From assembly GCA_038235385.1 (NCBI GenBank), contig JBBSTY010000008.1:1-50634 (forward strand): 50,634 nt of DNA, read 5' to 3'. Position numbers and translations under genes: made by a program. Under the pieces are notes generated by a model that saw nothing but the letters and a program-made list of their open reading frames with translations, was not told where the DNA came from and did not search any database. Origin of the DNA: JBBSTY01 sp038235385 (GTDB taxonomy: Bacteria; Actinomycetota; Acidimicrobiia; Acidimicrobiales; Acidimicrobilacustridaceae). Each line of letters opens with the position of its first letter. The first letter of the stretch is position 1. Positions 16,202 to 23,709 of this stretch are shown one piece after another.

Positions 16202-17110
16202 TCACGCGCGCGGGTGGGTGGCCTCGACCACCCGACGCAGCCGTTCCTTGCTGACGTGCGTGTAGAGCTGGGTCGTGCCGAGGTCGGCGTGGCCCAACAG
16301 CTCCTGGACGGCCCGGAGGTCGGCGCCGCCGTCGAGCACGTGGGTGGCGAAGGTGTGACGGAGCGCGTGCGGGTGGGTGGGTGATGCCGCCCGTCGATCG
16401 ACGATCCGACGAACGTCGCGGGTGGTCAGCCGCCTCCCGCGAGCGTTGACGAACACGGCATCAGCGGGCGAGTCCGCGGTGATCAGACGGTCGCGACCCC
16501 AGGCGAGCCAGCGCTCGATGGCCTCAGCCGACGGACCGCTCATCGGCACCTGACGTTGCTTGGACCCCTTCCCCCACACGCGCACGAGCCGGCGACCGGG
16601 TTCGAGGTCGTCCGGGCGCAGCGCGCACAGCTCGGCCACCCGGAGCCCGCTGCCGTAGAGGAGCTCGAGCACCGCGTCGTCGCGGCAGCGAACGGCGGGA
16701 TCGTCGTCGGCCACCGCTGCCGGCGGGTCGTCGAGGAGGGTGCGGACCTCGTCGTCGTGCAGCACCCGGGGTAGGCGGCCACCGCCGCTCGGGGCGCGGA
16801 GTCCCACCGATGGATCCGCCTCGATGACACCGGTGCGCCGCAGCCAATCGAACCAGCGCCGGATCGCGGAGGCCTTGCGAGCGATGGTGCGGCGGGCGTA
16901 CCCCCGCGTCGTGAGGTAGGCGAGGTAGCGGCGCAGGGCGCGACGGTCCACGCCGGTCGGATCCCCAAGCCCCAGGCGCTGGGCCCAGTCCACGAAGGCG
17001 ACGACGTCTCGCCGGTAGGCGACGAGGGTGTTCGGCGCGGCTGCCACCAGCGACGCCAGGAACTCGTCGATCTGCCACGGCGACGACCAGCTGCGGTCGG
17101 GCTCGCTCAC
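16202..17110 (-). CDS. xerC: Tyrosine recombinase XerC/XerD
   Basis: This site-specific recombinase resolves chromosome dimers at dif. The 302-residue protein has the N-terminal SAM-like domain (residues ~12-95) and the catalytic domain with Arg157 (GSGLRVAEL), Lys181 (GKGSKQR), His248 and Arg251 (HALRHTFATH), His274 (LLGHADLGTTQLYTH) and nucleophile Tyr283. All catalytic residues are present. The GTG start overlaps the stop of a possible small upstream ORF. Linkage to the whiG-like gene and rpsB is the usual actinobacterial position for the XerC-type enzyme. XerC versus XerD cannot be settled here, and no integrase-associated att site or mobile cargo is nearby. Confidence 0.9.
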   Translation of the reverse strand: MSEPDRSWSSPWQIDEFLASLVAAAPNTLVAYRRDVVAFVDWAQRLGLGDPTGVDRRALRRYLAYLTTRGYARRTIARKASAIRRWFDWLRRTGVIEADPSVGLRAPSGGGRLPRVLHDDEVRTLLDDPPAAVADDDPAVRCRDDAVLELLYGSGLRVAELCALRPDDLEPGRRLVRVWGKGSKQRQVPMSGPSAEAIERWLAWGRDRLITADSPADAVFVNARGRRLTTRDVRRIVDRRAASPTHPHALRHTFATHVLDGGADLRAVQELLGHADLGTTQLYTHVSKERLRRVVEATHPRA

Positions 17111-17310
17111 GAACCGACCCCCGCACGTGCCGACGACCGGCCGCCGAGCAGCTCCTCGACCTCCTCGCGCACCGTCGACGTGCTGGCCACCACGGGACCG
17201 CGAGAAACCACGTTGGACACGACGACCACGCTAGCCACGGCCTCGGTCCCACCCGGCGACCCGCCACCCGCGACCCGTGACCACCGACCGGTCGCCGCGA
17301 CCACCGACAA
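17107..17310 (-). CDS. Possible small protein overlapping the xerC start (uncertain)
   Basis: A 67-codon open frame from TTG at 17310 (GTG codons further in are alternative starts) whose TGA overlaps the xerC GTG in a GTGA junction, the pattern seen at real gene junctions here. The second half (SRGPVVASTSTVREEVEELL) looks more protein-like than the Gly/Val-rich first half. No family is recognised and no ribosome binding site was identified. It may instead be only the untranslated leader of xerC. Confidence 0.3.
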   Translation of the reverse strand: MSVVAATGRWSRVAGGGSPGGTEAVASVVVVSNVVSRGPVVASTSTVREEVEELLGGRSSARAGVGS

Positions 17311-17369
17311 GCGATCGGCTCCAAGATCGCGCCAGAACAGGTTCTCGTGGTGATCCAGGACGCCGTCAC

Positions 17370-17375
17370 TAGTGT
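17370..17375 (+). promoter_or_regulatory. -10 box (TAGTGT) positioned for a leaderless transcript of the HpaB-like gene
   Basis: TAGTGT is followed by exactly six bases and then the ATG at 17382. There is no Shine-Dalgarno. The spacing would put the transcription start on or next to the A of the start codon. Confidence 0.55.
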
Positions 17376-17381
17376 GCCGCC

Positions 17382-18800
17382 ATGCCCCTCAGGACACCCG
17401 ATGACTACCGCAGCTCCCTCGCCGGCGACGGCCGGCGGCTCTTCTACCGCGGCGCCCGCGTCGCCGACATCCTGAGCGAGCCGGAGCTCCGGGTCGCCGT
17501 CGATCATGCGGCGATCGACTACGCGGTCGCCGAGTCCCCCGAACACCGCGATCTGGCGGTCACCGTCGACCCGGACACGGGTGAGGAGCACAGCACCTAC
17601 TACGCGGTCCCCCGGTCAGCAGAGGACCTCCTCCGGCGCTCCGCGCTCATCGAGCTCTGCACCGACCTGGGCGGCACCATGGTGACCCTCATCAAGGAGA
17701 TCGGATCGGACGCGCTCTTCGCCCTGCTCCGATCGCTCGACGGCGAGGCGCTCGAACGTGCTGTTCGCTTCGCCGAGCACTGCCGTCGGGAGGACCTCGC
17801 GGTGGCCGTGGCCCAGACCGACGTCAAGGGCGACCGCTCCCGAGGGCCGCACGACCAGGACGACCCCGATCTGTACGTGCGGGTGGTCGAGGAACGGACC
17901 GACGGGATCGTCGTGCGGGGAGCGAAGTGCCACACCTCGATCAGCGCCAACGCGCACGAGATCATCGTCCTGCCCACGCGGGCGATGTCGGAGGCCGATC
18001 GCGACTACGCGGTCGCCTTCGCAGTGCCGGCCAACGCACCGGGGGTGTCGATGTACATCTCCTCCTACGGAGCGGGTGATCGCGACGAGTGGGAGTTCCC
18101 GCTGTCGTCGAAGCACAAGATGCTCGAGACCCTCACCGTGTTCGACGACGTCTTCGTCCCCTGGGACCGCGTGTTCCTGTGCCGCGAGCCCGAGCTCGCC
18201 GGAACGGTGGCGCTGCGCTTCGTCGAGTACCACCGCTTCACGGCGGTGTCCTACAAGCTGCCGCTCGTCGATCTGCTGGTCGGGAGCGCAGCCCTGATCG
18301 CCGAGATGAACGGCGTGGCGCGGGCAGGCCACATCCGCGACAAGCTCACCCAGCTGATCATCTACGCCGAGACCGTTCGGGCCCTCACCGAGACCGCCGC
18401 GCGCCGGGCGCGCATCGACGACCGTGGCATCGCATACCCGGATCCGCTCACCACGAACCTGGCCAAGTACACCTTCGCGACCGGGTACCACCAGGCCGTG
18501 CACCTGGTGCAGGACTGCGCCGGCGGCCTGCTGGTGACCGGACCCGGTGCCGAGGACTGGGCCGACCCCGACATCCGTGCGGTGCTCGAGAAGTACTTCG
18601 TCGCGGCGGCACCCGCGGCCGAGCGGTTGCGCGTCATGAACCTGATCGCGGATCTCACGGCGCGCGACTTCGGTGGGTACCACGCCGTGCTCGCGGTCCA
18701 CGCCGAAGGCTCGGTCGAGGCCGAGAAGATGCAGATCCTGCGCTCGTACCCGGCCGACGGTCCGGTGGCGTACGCGCGCCGACTCGCCGGCATCGACTGA
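17382..18800 (+). CDS. HpaB / 4-hydroxybutyryl-CoA dehydratase family flavoprotein lacking the Fe-S cysteines
   Basis: The 472-residue protein matches the family shared by 4-hydroxyphenylacetate 3-monooxygenase (HpaB) and 4-hydroxybutyryl-CoA dehydratase. Signatures are AVAQTDVKGDRS, DPDLYVRVVEERTDGIVVRG, AKCHTSISANAHEI, LSSKHKMLETLTVFDDVFVP and AAERLRVMNLIADLTARDFG. In the dehydratase a [4Fe-4S] cluster is held by CxxxC plus HxxxxxxC. By motif alignment these positions are Thr102, Glu106, His284 and Tyr291, so the cysteines are gone and one His remains. It therefore probably works as an FAD-dependent oxygenase or another flavin enzyme, not as a classical dehydratase (inference). No HpaC-like flavin reductase or CoA-pathway gene is adjacent. 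It is a plus-strand insertion between xerC and dprA with a leaderless-type promoter. Confidence 0.8.
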   Translation: MPLRTPDDYRSSLAGDGRRLFYRGARVADILSEPELRVAVDHAAIDYAVAESPEHRDLAVTVDPDTGEEHSTYYAVPRSAEDLLRRSALIELCTDLGGTMVTLIKEIGSDALFALLRSLDGEALERAVRFAEHCRREDLAVAVAQTDVKGDRSRGPHDQDDPDLYVRVVEERTDGIVVRGAKCHTSISANAHEIIVLPTRAMSEADRDYAVAFAVPANAPGVSMYISSYGAGDRDEWEFPLSSKHKMLETLTVFDDVFVPWDRVFLCREPELAGTVALRFVEYHRFTAVSYKLPLVDLLVGSAALIAEMNGVARAGHIRDKLTQLIIYAETVRALTETAARRARIDDRGIAYPDPLTTNLAKYTFATGYHQAVHLVQDCAGGLLVTGPGAEDWADPDIRAVLEKYFVAAAPAAERLRVMNLIADLTARDFGGYHAVLAVHAEGSVEAEKMQILRSYPADGPVAYARRLAGID

Positions 18801-18879
18801 CGATCGTCGGGCGCCCGGCACCCAACGCGAGACCCCGGCCACCGCGTCACTCCACGACGCAGCCATGCGGTCGGTTCGG

Positions 18880-20070
18880 TCAGGTGCTCGGAGGTCGGTC
18901 GCGCTCGGGCTTGGTGCGCCGCTCGAACCAACCTCCACGACGATCGATCCACCCGTCGCGCTCGAGCCGGTCGAGCGCCAGGGAGAGGTCCTCGATGGCC
19001 GCGCCCGAGCGCAGCGCGAGCTGGTCGATGAGCGCCGGCTGCCAGTCGAACGCGTCGAGGACCGCCTGAGCGGCGGCACTCGGGGAGCGACGTCGCTCCA
19101 CCGCGGCGCGGCGGATCCCCGGGCCCATCCCGAGCTGGACGAGCACATCGGTCGCGTCGCGGGCCACCGAGGCGCCATCGACCAGGAGCTGGTTCGTGCC
19201 CGCCGACACGGGGCTGGTGACCGGGCCGGGCACGGCCATCAGGTCGATGTCGCGCCGCTGGGCCTCGTCGACCGTGTGCATCGATCCGCCGCGCGGCTGG
19301 GACTCGACGACCACCACGATGTCGGAGAGCGCCGCGATCAGCCGGTTGCGCGCCGGGAAGTGCCAGGCGAGCGGCGGCGAACCGAGCGGGTGCTCGCTGA
19401 GCACGACGCCTCGCTCGGCGACACGCTCCCACAGCGATCGGTGCCGACGGGGATAGACGACATCGAGCCCGCTGCCGACCACGGCGATGGGTGGTGCGCC
19501 CTCGACGTCGAGAGCACCTGTGTGCGCGGCGCCGTCGATGCCCACGGCAAGGCCGCTGACCACCGAGACGCCGGCCGCGGACAACTCGGCACCGAGCTCG
19601 CGAGCGACGTCGTAGCCGTACCTCGTGCAGTCGCGGGTGCCCACGATCCCGACGCGCGGACCCACCAACGCATCGGGATCACCCACGGAGAACACGATCG
19701 CAGGCGGGTCCGGATCGTCGACGAACACCTCCGGGTAGGCGGGGGAACCCCGGACGGCGACACCCACACCGGCATCGACGTGACGTCGCCACCACTCGGC
19801 CGGGTCGAGCATCCGAGCAGCTCGGGACCACCCGTCGGCGATGGCCGCACCGTTGCCGCCGAGCGCGTCGACGAGTGGCCCCGGTTGCCACGACCAGCGG
19901 TTGGCGACCACCGCGCGCCAGGCGGCGGCAGGGCCGTCGGAGCCGCCGAGGAGCGCGCCGAGGCGCGCCGGTCCCATGCCGTCGAGCGATGCGAGGGCAG
20001 CGACCCACGCCTCGGGCGGGAGCTGGGCGCAGCGGTCGTCGCCATCCCGGGCGTCTCCGGGGAGGCTCAT
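18880..20070 (-). CDS. dprA: DNA-processing protein DprA
   Basis: DprA loads RecA on incoming single-stranded DNA during transformation; many non-competent bacteria also keep it. The 396-residue protein has an N-terminal helical region, then the Rossmann-like core: GIVGTRDCTRYGYDVARELG, VVSGLAVGIDGAAHTGAL, VVGSGLDVVYPRRHRSL and FPARNRLIAALSDIVVVVES. The C-terminal ~70 residues look like the winged-helix domain (VLDAFDWQPALIDQLALRSG, then LDRLERDGWIDRRGG). The ATG overlaps the comM stop (ATGA). The pair comM-dprA is a conserved actinobacterial operon. It ends convergently with the HpaB-like gene, 79 bases apart. Confidence 0.94.
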   Translation of the reverse strand: MSLPGDARDGDDRCAQLPPEAWVAALASLDGMGPARLGALLGGSDGPAAAWRAVVANRWSWQPGPLVDALGGNGAAIADGWSRAARMLDPAEWWRRHVDAGVGVAVRGSPAYPEVFVDDPDPPAIVFSVGDPDALVGPRVGIVGTRDCTRYGYDVARELGAELSAAGVSVVSGLAVGIDGAAHTGALDVEGAPPIAVVGSGLDVVYPRRHRSLWERVAERGVVLSEHPLGSPPLAWHFPARNRLIAALSDIVVVVESQPRGGSMHTVDEAQRRDIDLMAVPGPVTSPVSAGTNQLLVDGASVARDATDVLVQLGMGPGIRRAAVERRRSPSAAAQAVLDAFDWQPALIDQLALRSGAAIEDLSLALDRLERDGWIDRRGGWFERRTKPERDRPPST

Positions 20071-21584
20071 CCGGCGAGCCGTCGCGAGAGGAAGCGCGGC
20101 TCCACCCGCAGGTGCATGGCGAGGCTCACCGATTTCACCGAGATCGGCGGATCGACCCCGTCGAGATCGTGCAGGGTGAGCGCCACGCCGCGCACGCGTC
20201 GGAGACCCCGGGCGCTGAGCTGGCCCGCCCGGAGCGCCCGTTCGAGGAAGGCCGATGCCTCGACGGAGAGGGGGGCCACCTCCTCGAGGGCGCGGGCCGA
20301 GAGCTGCGCGTTCGTGTCGAAGCCGCGGGCGGAGGTGCGCTCGCGCACGGCGAGGACCCGCTCGGCGACCGCCGCGGTCGATTCGCCGGGTTCGCCCCGG
20401 AGGATCTGGCCGGGATCCGGCGCCATGACCTCGATGCGGAGATCGAAGCGGTCGAGCAGCGGACCCGACAGCCGACGGCTGTAGCGCACCAGGCTCGCGT
20501 CGCTGCACCGGCACGAACCCGGACGCAGGCCCTCACCGCACGGACACGGGTTCATCGCCGCGACGAGCAGGAACGAGGCGGGGAACGTCACCCGGCCGTG
20601 AGCCCGGGCGATGCGCACCACGCCCTCCTCCAGCGGGGTGCGCAACGAATCGATCACATCCACCGCGAACTCGCCCATCTCGTCGAGGAACAGCACCCCG
20701 CCGTGGGCCAGCGAGATCTCACCGGGCTGCAGGAAGCTCGCACCACCGCCGATCATGGCCACGGCCGAGGCGCCGTTGTGCGGCGCACGGAACGGGGGTC
20801 GGCGCACGAGACCACCCGAGGGCAGCGAGGCACCGGCGGCGGAGTGGATGCGCGTCGCGTCGATCGCGGCGGGGTCGTCGAGGTCCGGGAGCAGACCGGG
20901 CAGGCGTTGGGCGAGCATGGTCTTGCCCGAACCGGGCGGCCCGATCATCAGGAGGTGGTGCCCTCCGGCGGCCGCCACCTCGAGCGCCCGTCGGGCCATC
21001 GGGTGACCGTGCACGTCGGCCAGATCCAGCACGTCGACCGCCTCGGGTGACGGTCGCACCACCGCGATGTCGGGCCACGGCTCCTGACCGGCGAGGGCAC
21101 GGACGAGCTCGAGGAGGGTCCGGGCGGACCGCACCCGGTGCCGACCGACGAGCCCGGCCTCGAACATCGATGCAGGCGGGACGACGACCGTCGGCTCGCG
21201 GACCGCGTCCACGAGCGGCAGCGCGCCGACCACGCGTCGCAGCGTGCCATCGAGTCCGAGCTCCCCGATGAAGGCCATGTCGTCGATCGCGCTGGCCTCG
21301 AGCTGCTCCGAGGCGACGAGTACACCCATGGCCATCGCCAGATCGAGGGCGGCGCCGCCCTTGCGCAGCGCCGACGGGGCGAGGTTCACCGTGACCCGCT
21401 GCATCGGCCACGTGAGCCCGCAGGACAAGATGGCGGCTCGCACGCGGTCGCGAGCCTCGCGGCAGACCGAGTCGGGCGATCCGACGACGGTGAAGCCGGG
21501 CAGTCCACTGGCGACGTGGACCTCCACCGAGACGGGATGGCCGTCGACGCCAAGCAGGGACGCGGACGAAACAGTGGCGAGCAT
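20067..21584 (-). CDS. comM: Mg-chelatase-like AAA+ ATPase ComM (YifB family)
   Basis: ComM is a hexameric helicase that promotes branch migration during natural transformation; its wider role is less clear. The 505-residue protein begins MLATVSSASLLGVDGHPVSV with the Lon-like N-terminal domain (VNLAPSALRKGGAALDLAMA). It carries Walker A GPPGSGKTML, Walker B GGVLFLDEMGEF and a zinc-binding PCPCGEG..CRC loop. The ATG at 21584 was chosen because GGAGGAG lies 7 bases upstream and the homologous N-terminus starts there; the frame extends to 21785 without similarity. It is coupled to dprA. The leader may reach about 195 bases if the TACGGT at 21791 is used. Confidence 0.94.
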   Translation of the reverse strand: MLATVSSASLLGVDGHPVSVEVHVASGLPGFTVVGSPDSVCREARDRVRAAILSCGLTWPMQRVTVNLAPSALRKGGAALDLAMAMGVLVASEQLEASAIDDMAFIGELGLDGTLRRVVGALPLVDAVREPTVVVPPASMFEAGLVGRHRVRSARTLLELVRALAGQEPWPDIAVVRPSPEAVDVLDLADVHGHPMARRALEVAAAGGHHLLMIGPPGSGKTMLAQRLPGLLPDLDDPAAIDATRIHSAAGASLPSGGLVRRPPFRAPHNGASAVAMIGGGASFLQPGEISLAHGGVLFLDEMGEFAVDVIDSLRTPLEEGVVRIARAHGRVTFPASFLLVAAMNPCPCGEGLRPGSCRCSDASLVRYSRRLSGPLLDRFDLRIEVMAPDPGQILRGEPGESTAAVAERVLAVRERTSARGFDTNAQLSARALEEVAPLSVEASAFLERALRAGQLSARGLRRVRGVALTLHDLDGVDPPISVKSVSLAMHLRVEPRFLSRRLAG

Positions 21585-21790
21585 CGATGACTCCTCCGAG
21601 GCACAGGCAGAACGGGTCGACGGTGGTGACGAGCACCGTCGAGCACGGGGAGACGGCCGGGTCGGTGACCGGTGCGAGCATCGGCGCGGCGCGTCCATCG
21701 GAGCGGCACCGTCGCAGGCCCGACTGCACGGGTGGAGGTGATGCCGGCGGGAGAAGAGCTGTCGCACCGGAGCGCGAGCAGGCACCAGCG

Positions 21791-21796
21791 ACCGTA
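21791..21796 (-). promoter_or_regulatory. Candidate -10 box (TACGGT) for comM-dprA
   Basis: TACGGT on the minus strand in the 284-base divergent spacer between comM and the plus-strand fpg gene, with TTTCGT 17 bases upstream as a weak -35. It would give a long comM leader. Nothing else recognisable was seen in this spacer. Confidence 0.25.
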
Positions 21797-21868
21797 GCGC
21801 CCGTGATCGGGGAACGAAAGGGCCGGATCGACTCGTCGCCGACCGAGCCGATGTGGCACCGTCGGGCG

Positions 21869-22735
21869 ATGCCCGAGCTGCCGGAGGTCGAGACCGTGCG
21901 GGCGGCGCTCGCCGCCGTGATCACCGGCCGGACCGTCGACGCGATCACCACCGACAGGTCACCGAGGTTCGACGGCGCCGCCGACGCGCTGGGCGCCGTC
22001 GTGACGACGGTCCGCCGATCGGGCAAGTACCTGCTGATCGGGCTCGCCCCGCACGGCGGCACCGAGGACGCCGAGCTCGTCGTCCACCTCGGGATGAGCG
22101 GTCAGCTGCTGCTCGTCGAGCCGGAGGTGGTGTCGCCGCGCTACCGGTTCCGCGCCACGCTCGCCGCGCCGTCGCCGAGCCGAGCGCCCGTCGTCCTCGA
22201 GCTCCGCGACGTACGCGGCTTCGGGCGGGCCACCGTGGTCCCCACCGGTGATCACCGGAACCTGGGCGTCCTGGGTCGTCTCGGTCCCGAACCCGACGAC
22301 GAGCACCTCGCCATCCACCTCACCTCCGTCTTCGCGGGCCGCCGGGTCGCGGTCAAGGTGCTGCTCCTGGACCAGGCCGTGCTGGCCGGCGTGGGCAACA
22401 TCTACGCCGATGAGGCGCTCCACCACGCCGGGGTGCACCCCGGGGCACGAGCCGGCGACCTGCGCGTCGCCGCGGTGACGGATCTGAGCATCGCCGTGCG
22501 GGAGGTGATCGCCTCGGGCATCGCCAACGGCGGCACCACCCTGCGCGACTACCGCCGGGCCGACGGCGGCGACGGCGACCACCAGAACCACCTCCTGGTG
22601 TACGGCCGCACCGGCGAGCCGTGCACGCGCTGCGGGACCGCCATCGTCAAGATCCGGGTGGCCGGGCGCGGAACCCACCTCTGCCCGGTCTGCCAGCCCC
22701 GGCCCCGCCGGCGCCGGTCACGGCCTCGTCGTTGA
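21869..22735 (+). CDS. mutM: Formamidopyrimidine-DNA glycosylase (Fpg/MutM), canonical copy
   Basis: This enzyme excises 8-oxoguanine and formamidopyrimidines and cuts the abasic site. The 288-residue protein begins MPELPEVETVRAAL, where Pro2 is the catalytic nucleophile and Glu3 the acid, which fixes the start. Other conserved elements are Lys53 (SGKYLLI), HLGMSGQ, LAGVGNIYADEALHHAGVHP with the phosphate-binding Asn, and a C-terminal zinc finger (CTRCG ... CPVCQ). It is a plus-strand gene divergent from comM, followed by an Arg-rich tail. A second, divergent family member lies at 46184-47020. No Shine-Dalgarno is obvious. Confidence 0.93.
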   Translation: MPELPEVETVRAALAAVITGRTVDAITTDRSPRFDGAADALGAVVTTVRRSGKYLLIGLAPHGGTEDAELVVHLGMSGQLLLVEPEVVSPRYRFRATLAAPSPSRAPVVLELRDVRGFGRATVVPTGDHRNLGVLGRLGPEPDDEHLAIHLTSVFAGRRVAVKVLLLDQAVLAGVGNIYADEALHHAGVHPGARAGDLRVAAVTDLSIAVREVIASGIANGGTTLRDYRRADGGDGDHQNHLLVYGRTGEPCTRCGTAIVKIRVAGRGTHLCPVCQPRPRRRRSRPRR

Positions 22736-22742
22736 CGGTGTC

Positions 22743-22768
22743 GACCCGCGGGCTGCGATGCCCGGGTC
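22743..22768. terminator. Stem-loop between convergent mutM and cytochrome c genes
   Basis: GACCC pairs with GGGTC, then after a two-base bulge GGGC pairs with GCCC around a six-base loop. It fills the 39-base gap between two convergent stops, so it could act in both directions. There is no strong T-tract. Confidence 0.45.
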
Positions 22769-22774
22769 CAGGAA

Positions 22775-23188
22775 CTAGGAGCCTGCGCTGAGCGAACGGG
22801 TGTAGGCGGCGACGGCGGCGATCTCCTCGGGTGAGAGGCGGCCGCCCCACGCCGGCATCGCCGTTCCCGAGACGCCGTCGGTGATCTTCGCGATCTCCTG
22901 CTCCTCGGTCAGGCGCGCCTCGACCCCGATCAGACGGGGACCGGTGACACCACCTCCATCGGACCCGTGGCAGGCTGCGCAGCTCTTGGCGTACACCTCC
23001 TGCCCCTTGGCCAGGGTCGGGTCGGACGGCACGGTGGTCGACGAGCAGGCGGCGAGCGCCCCTGCCGAGAGCGCGACCGCCACGGCCGCCACCACACCCA
23101 GCCGTCGCGAGCGCGTGGCGCGGGGTGCTGGCCGTGGTCGGACCCGGGTGACGGGTCCGGGCGCGAGTGGGGTGTGCTTCGAAGCCAT
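22775..23188 (-). CDS. Small c-type cytochrome lipoprotein
   Basis: The 137-residue protein has a basic N-terminus, a hydrophobic segment (GVVAAVAVALSAGA) and a lipobox with Cys48 (ALAAC), so it is probably an envelope lipoprotein. Heme c attaches at Cys70 and Cys73 with His74 (CAACH). The distal ligand is probably Met111 (AMPAWGG). The fold, with a final LSPEEIAAVAAYTRSL helix, is the monoheme class I cytochrome (CCA3-like). No oxidase or reductase gene is adjacent, so its electron partner is unknown. The ATG at 23188 is supported by a TACGCT -10 box exactly six bases upstream, implying a leaderless mRNA; an upstream in-frame ATG at 23251 is less likely. Confidence 0.85.
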   Translation of the reverse strand: MASKHTPLAPGPVTRVRPRPAPRATRSRRLGVVAAVAVALSAGALAACSSTTVPSDPTLAKGQEVYAKSCAACHGSDGGGVTGPRLIGVEARLTEEQEIAKITDGVSGTAMPAWGGRLSPEEIAAVAAYTRSLSAGS

Positions 23189-23194
23189 ACCGGG

Positions 23195-23200
23195 AGCGTA
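23195..23200 (-). promoter_or_regulatory. -10 box (TACGCT) for a leaderless cytochrome c transcript
   Basis: TACGCT on the minus strand is separated by six bases from the ATG at 23188, with no Shine-Dalgarno. Confidence 0.5.
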
Positions 23201-23282
23201 GAACCGCCACGACGTGCTCGGCACCGAACCCCGGCGCACCGCGCCGTGCACCGCCGATGCGACACCGCACCGAAGCGATGGC

Positions 23283-23288
23283 GATACT
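23283..23288 (+). promoter_or_regulatory. -10-like box (GATACT) before the small membrane protein
   Basis: GATACT lies seven bases before the GTG at 23296. One mismatch to the TATACT consensus; no Shine-Dalgarno is present, so a leaderless start is likely. Confidence 0.4.
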
Positions 23289-23295
23289 TGGTGCC

Positions 23296-23406
23296 GTGGG
23301 CATGAACCCGTTCCGCCACCACGAGCGATCCGTCGCCGACTACGTCATGGTCGTGGTCGCGTTCGCCGTCATCATCGCCCTCGTGGCCTGGGCGTTCCTC
23401 GGGTGA
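23296..23406 (+). CDS. Very small single-pass membrane protein
   Basis: A 36-residue product (34 if the ATG at 23302 is used). It begins with a polar stretch (VGMNPFRHHERSVADY) and ends in one hydrophobic helix (VMVVVAFAVIIALVAWAFLG), the layout of a C-terminal tail-anchored or single-span protein. The -10-like GATACT seven bases before the GTG supports that start. It lies 25 bases before the small zinc-site gene on the same strand. No family name can be assigned. The clean polar/hydrophobic split and the promoter argue that it is real. Confidence 0.55.
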   Translation: MGMNPFRHHERSVADYVMVVVAFAVIIALVAWAFLG

Positions 23407-23431
23407 TCCCCCGGACCGTGTCCTCGTTACG

Positions 23432-23647
23432 GTGATCAGCTTCGACGACGACGACGCCGACGTCCGGTTCATCCAGCCCTACCAGGCCACCAAGACCTAC
23501 CTCTGTCCCGGCTGCAACCAGGACATCGTTCCCGGGACCGGCCACATGGTGGTGGTTCCCCGAGATGCGGTCGACCTCCGGCGCCATTGGCACCGGGGCT
23601 GTTGGAACGCCCGCCACCGCCGCCGGCCCGGACGGTCCACCCGTTGA
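23432..23647 (+). CDS. Small conserved actinobacterial protein with a CxxC...HWHxxCW metal site
   Basis: The 71-residue protein reads VISFDDDDADVRFIQPYQAT, then YLCPGCNQDI, GTGHMVVVP and RRHWHRGCW. CxxC plus HxH and a final Cys form a likely zinc site. This pattern belongs to a short actinobacterial family that databases often label 'ATP/GTP-binding protein', without real evidence for nucleotide binding. The function is unknown. It lies between the tiny membrane protein and the histidine phosphatase, all on the plus strand. The GTG start has no Shine-Dalgarno, so it may be read through from upstream. Confidence 0.75.
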   Translation: MISFDDDDADVRFIQPYQATKTYLCPGCNQDIVPGTGHMVVVPRDAVDLRRHWHRGCWNARHRRRPGRSTR

Positions 23648-23697
23648 CCGACCGTCGGCGACCGGGCCGGACGTCCGGGACCGTCGCACCCACCCAA

Positions 23698-23703
23698 TAG
23701 GCT
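23698..23703 (+). promoter_or_regulatory. -10 box (TAGGCT) for a leaderless histidine phosphatase transcript
   Basis: TAGGCT is followed by six bases and then the GTG at 23710, with no Shine-Dalgarno. Confidence 0.55.
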
Positions 23704-23709
23704 CACGAG

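Noticed and set aside
16202..17110. Tyrosine recombinase as the integrase of a mobile element
   Set aside because: It sits in the conserved xerC position near the whiG-like gene and rpsB, with no att sites, phage genes or composition change around it.
17382..18800. Calling the gene a 4-hydroxybutyryl-CoA dehydratase
   Set aside because: The cysteines that bind the catalytic Fe-S cluster are not present.
18801..18879. CGGGCGCCCG palindrome as terminator between the HpaB-like gene and dprA
   Set aside because: It has no loop and no T-tract; such short GC palindromes are common here by chance.
21587..21868. N-terminal extension of mutM
   Set aside because: Fpg enzymes need Pro immediately after the initiator Met, so the start must be at 21869.
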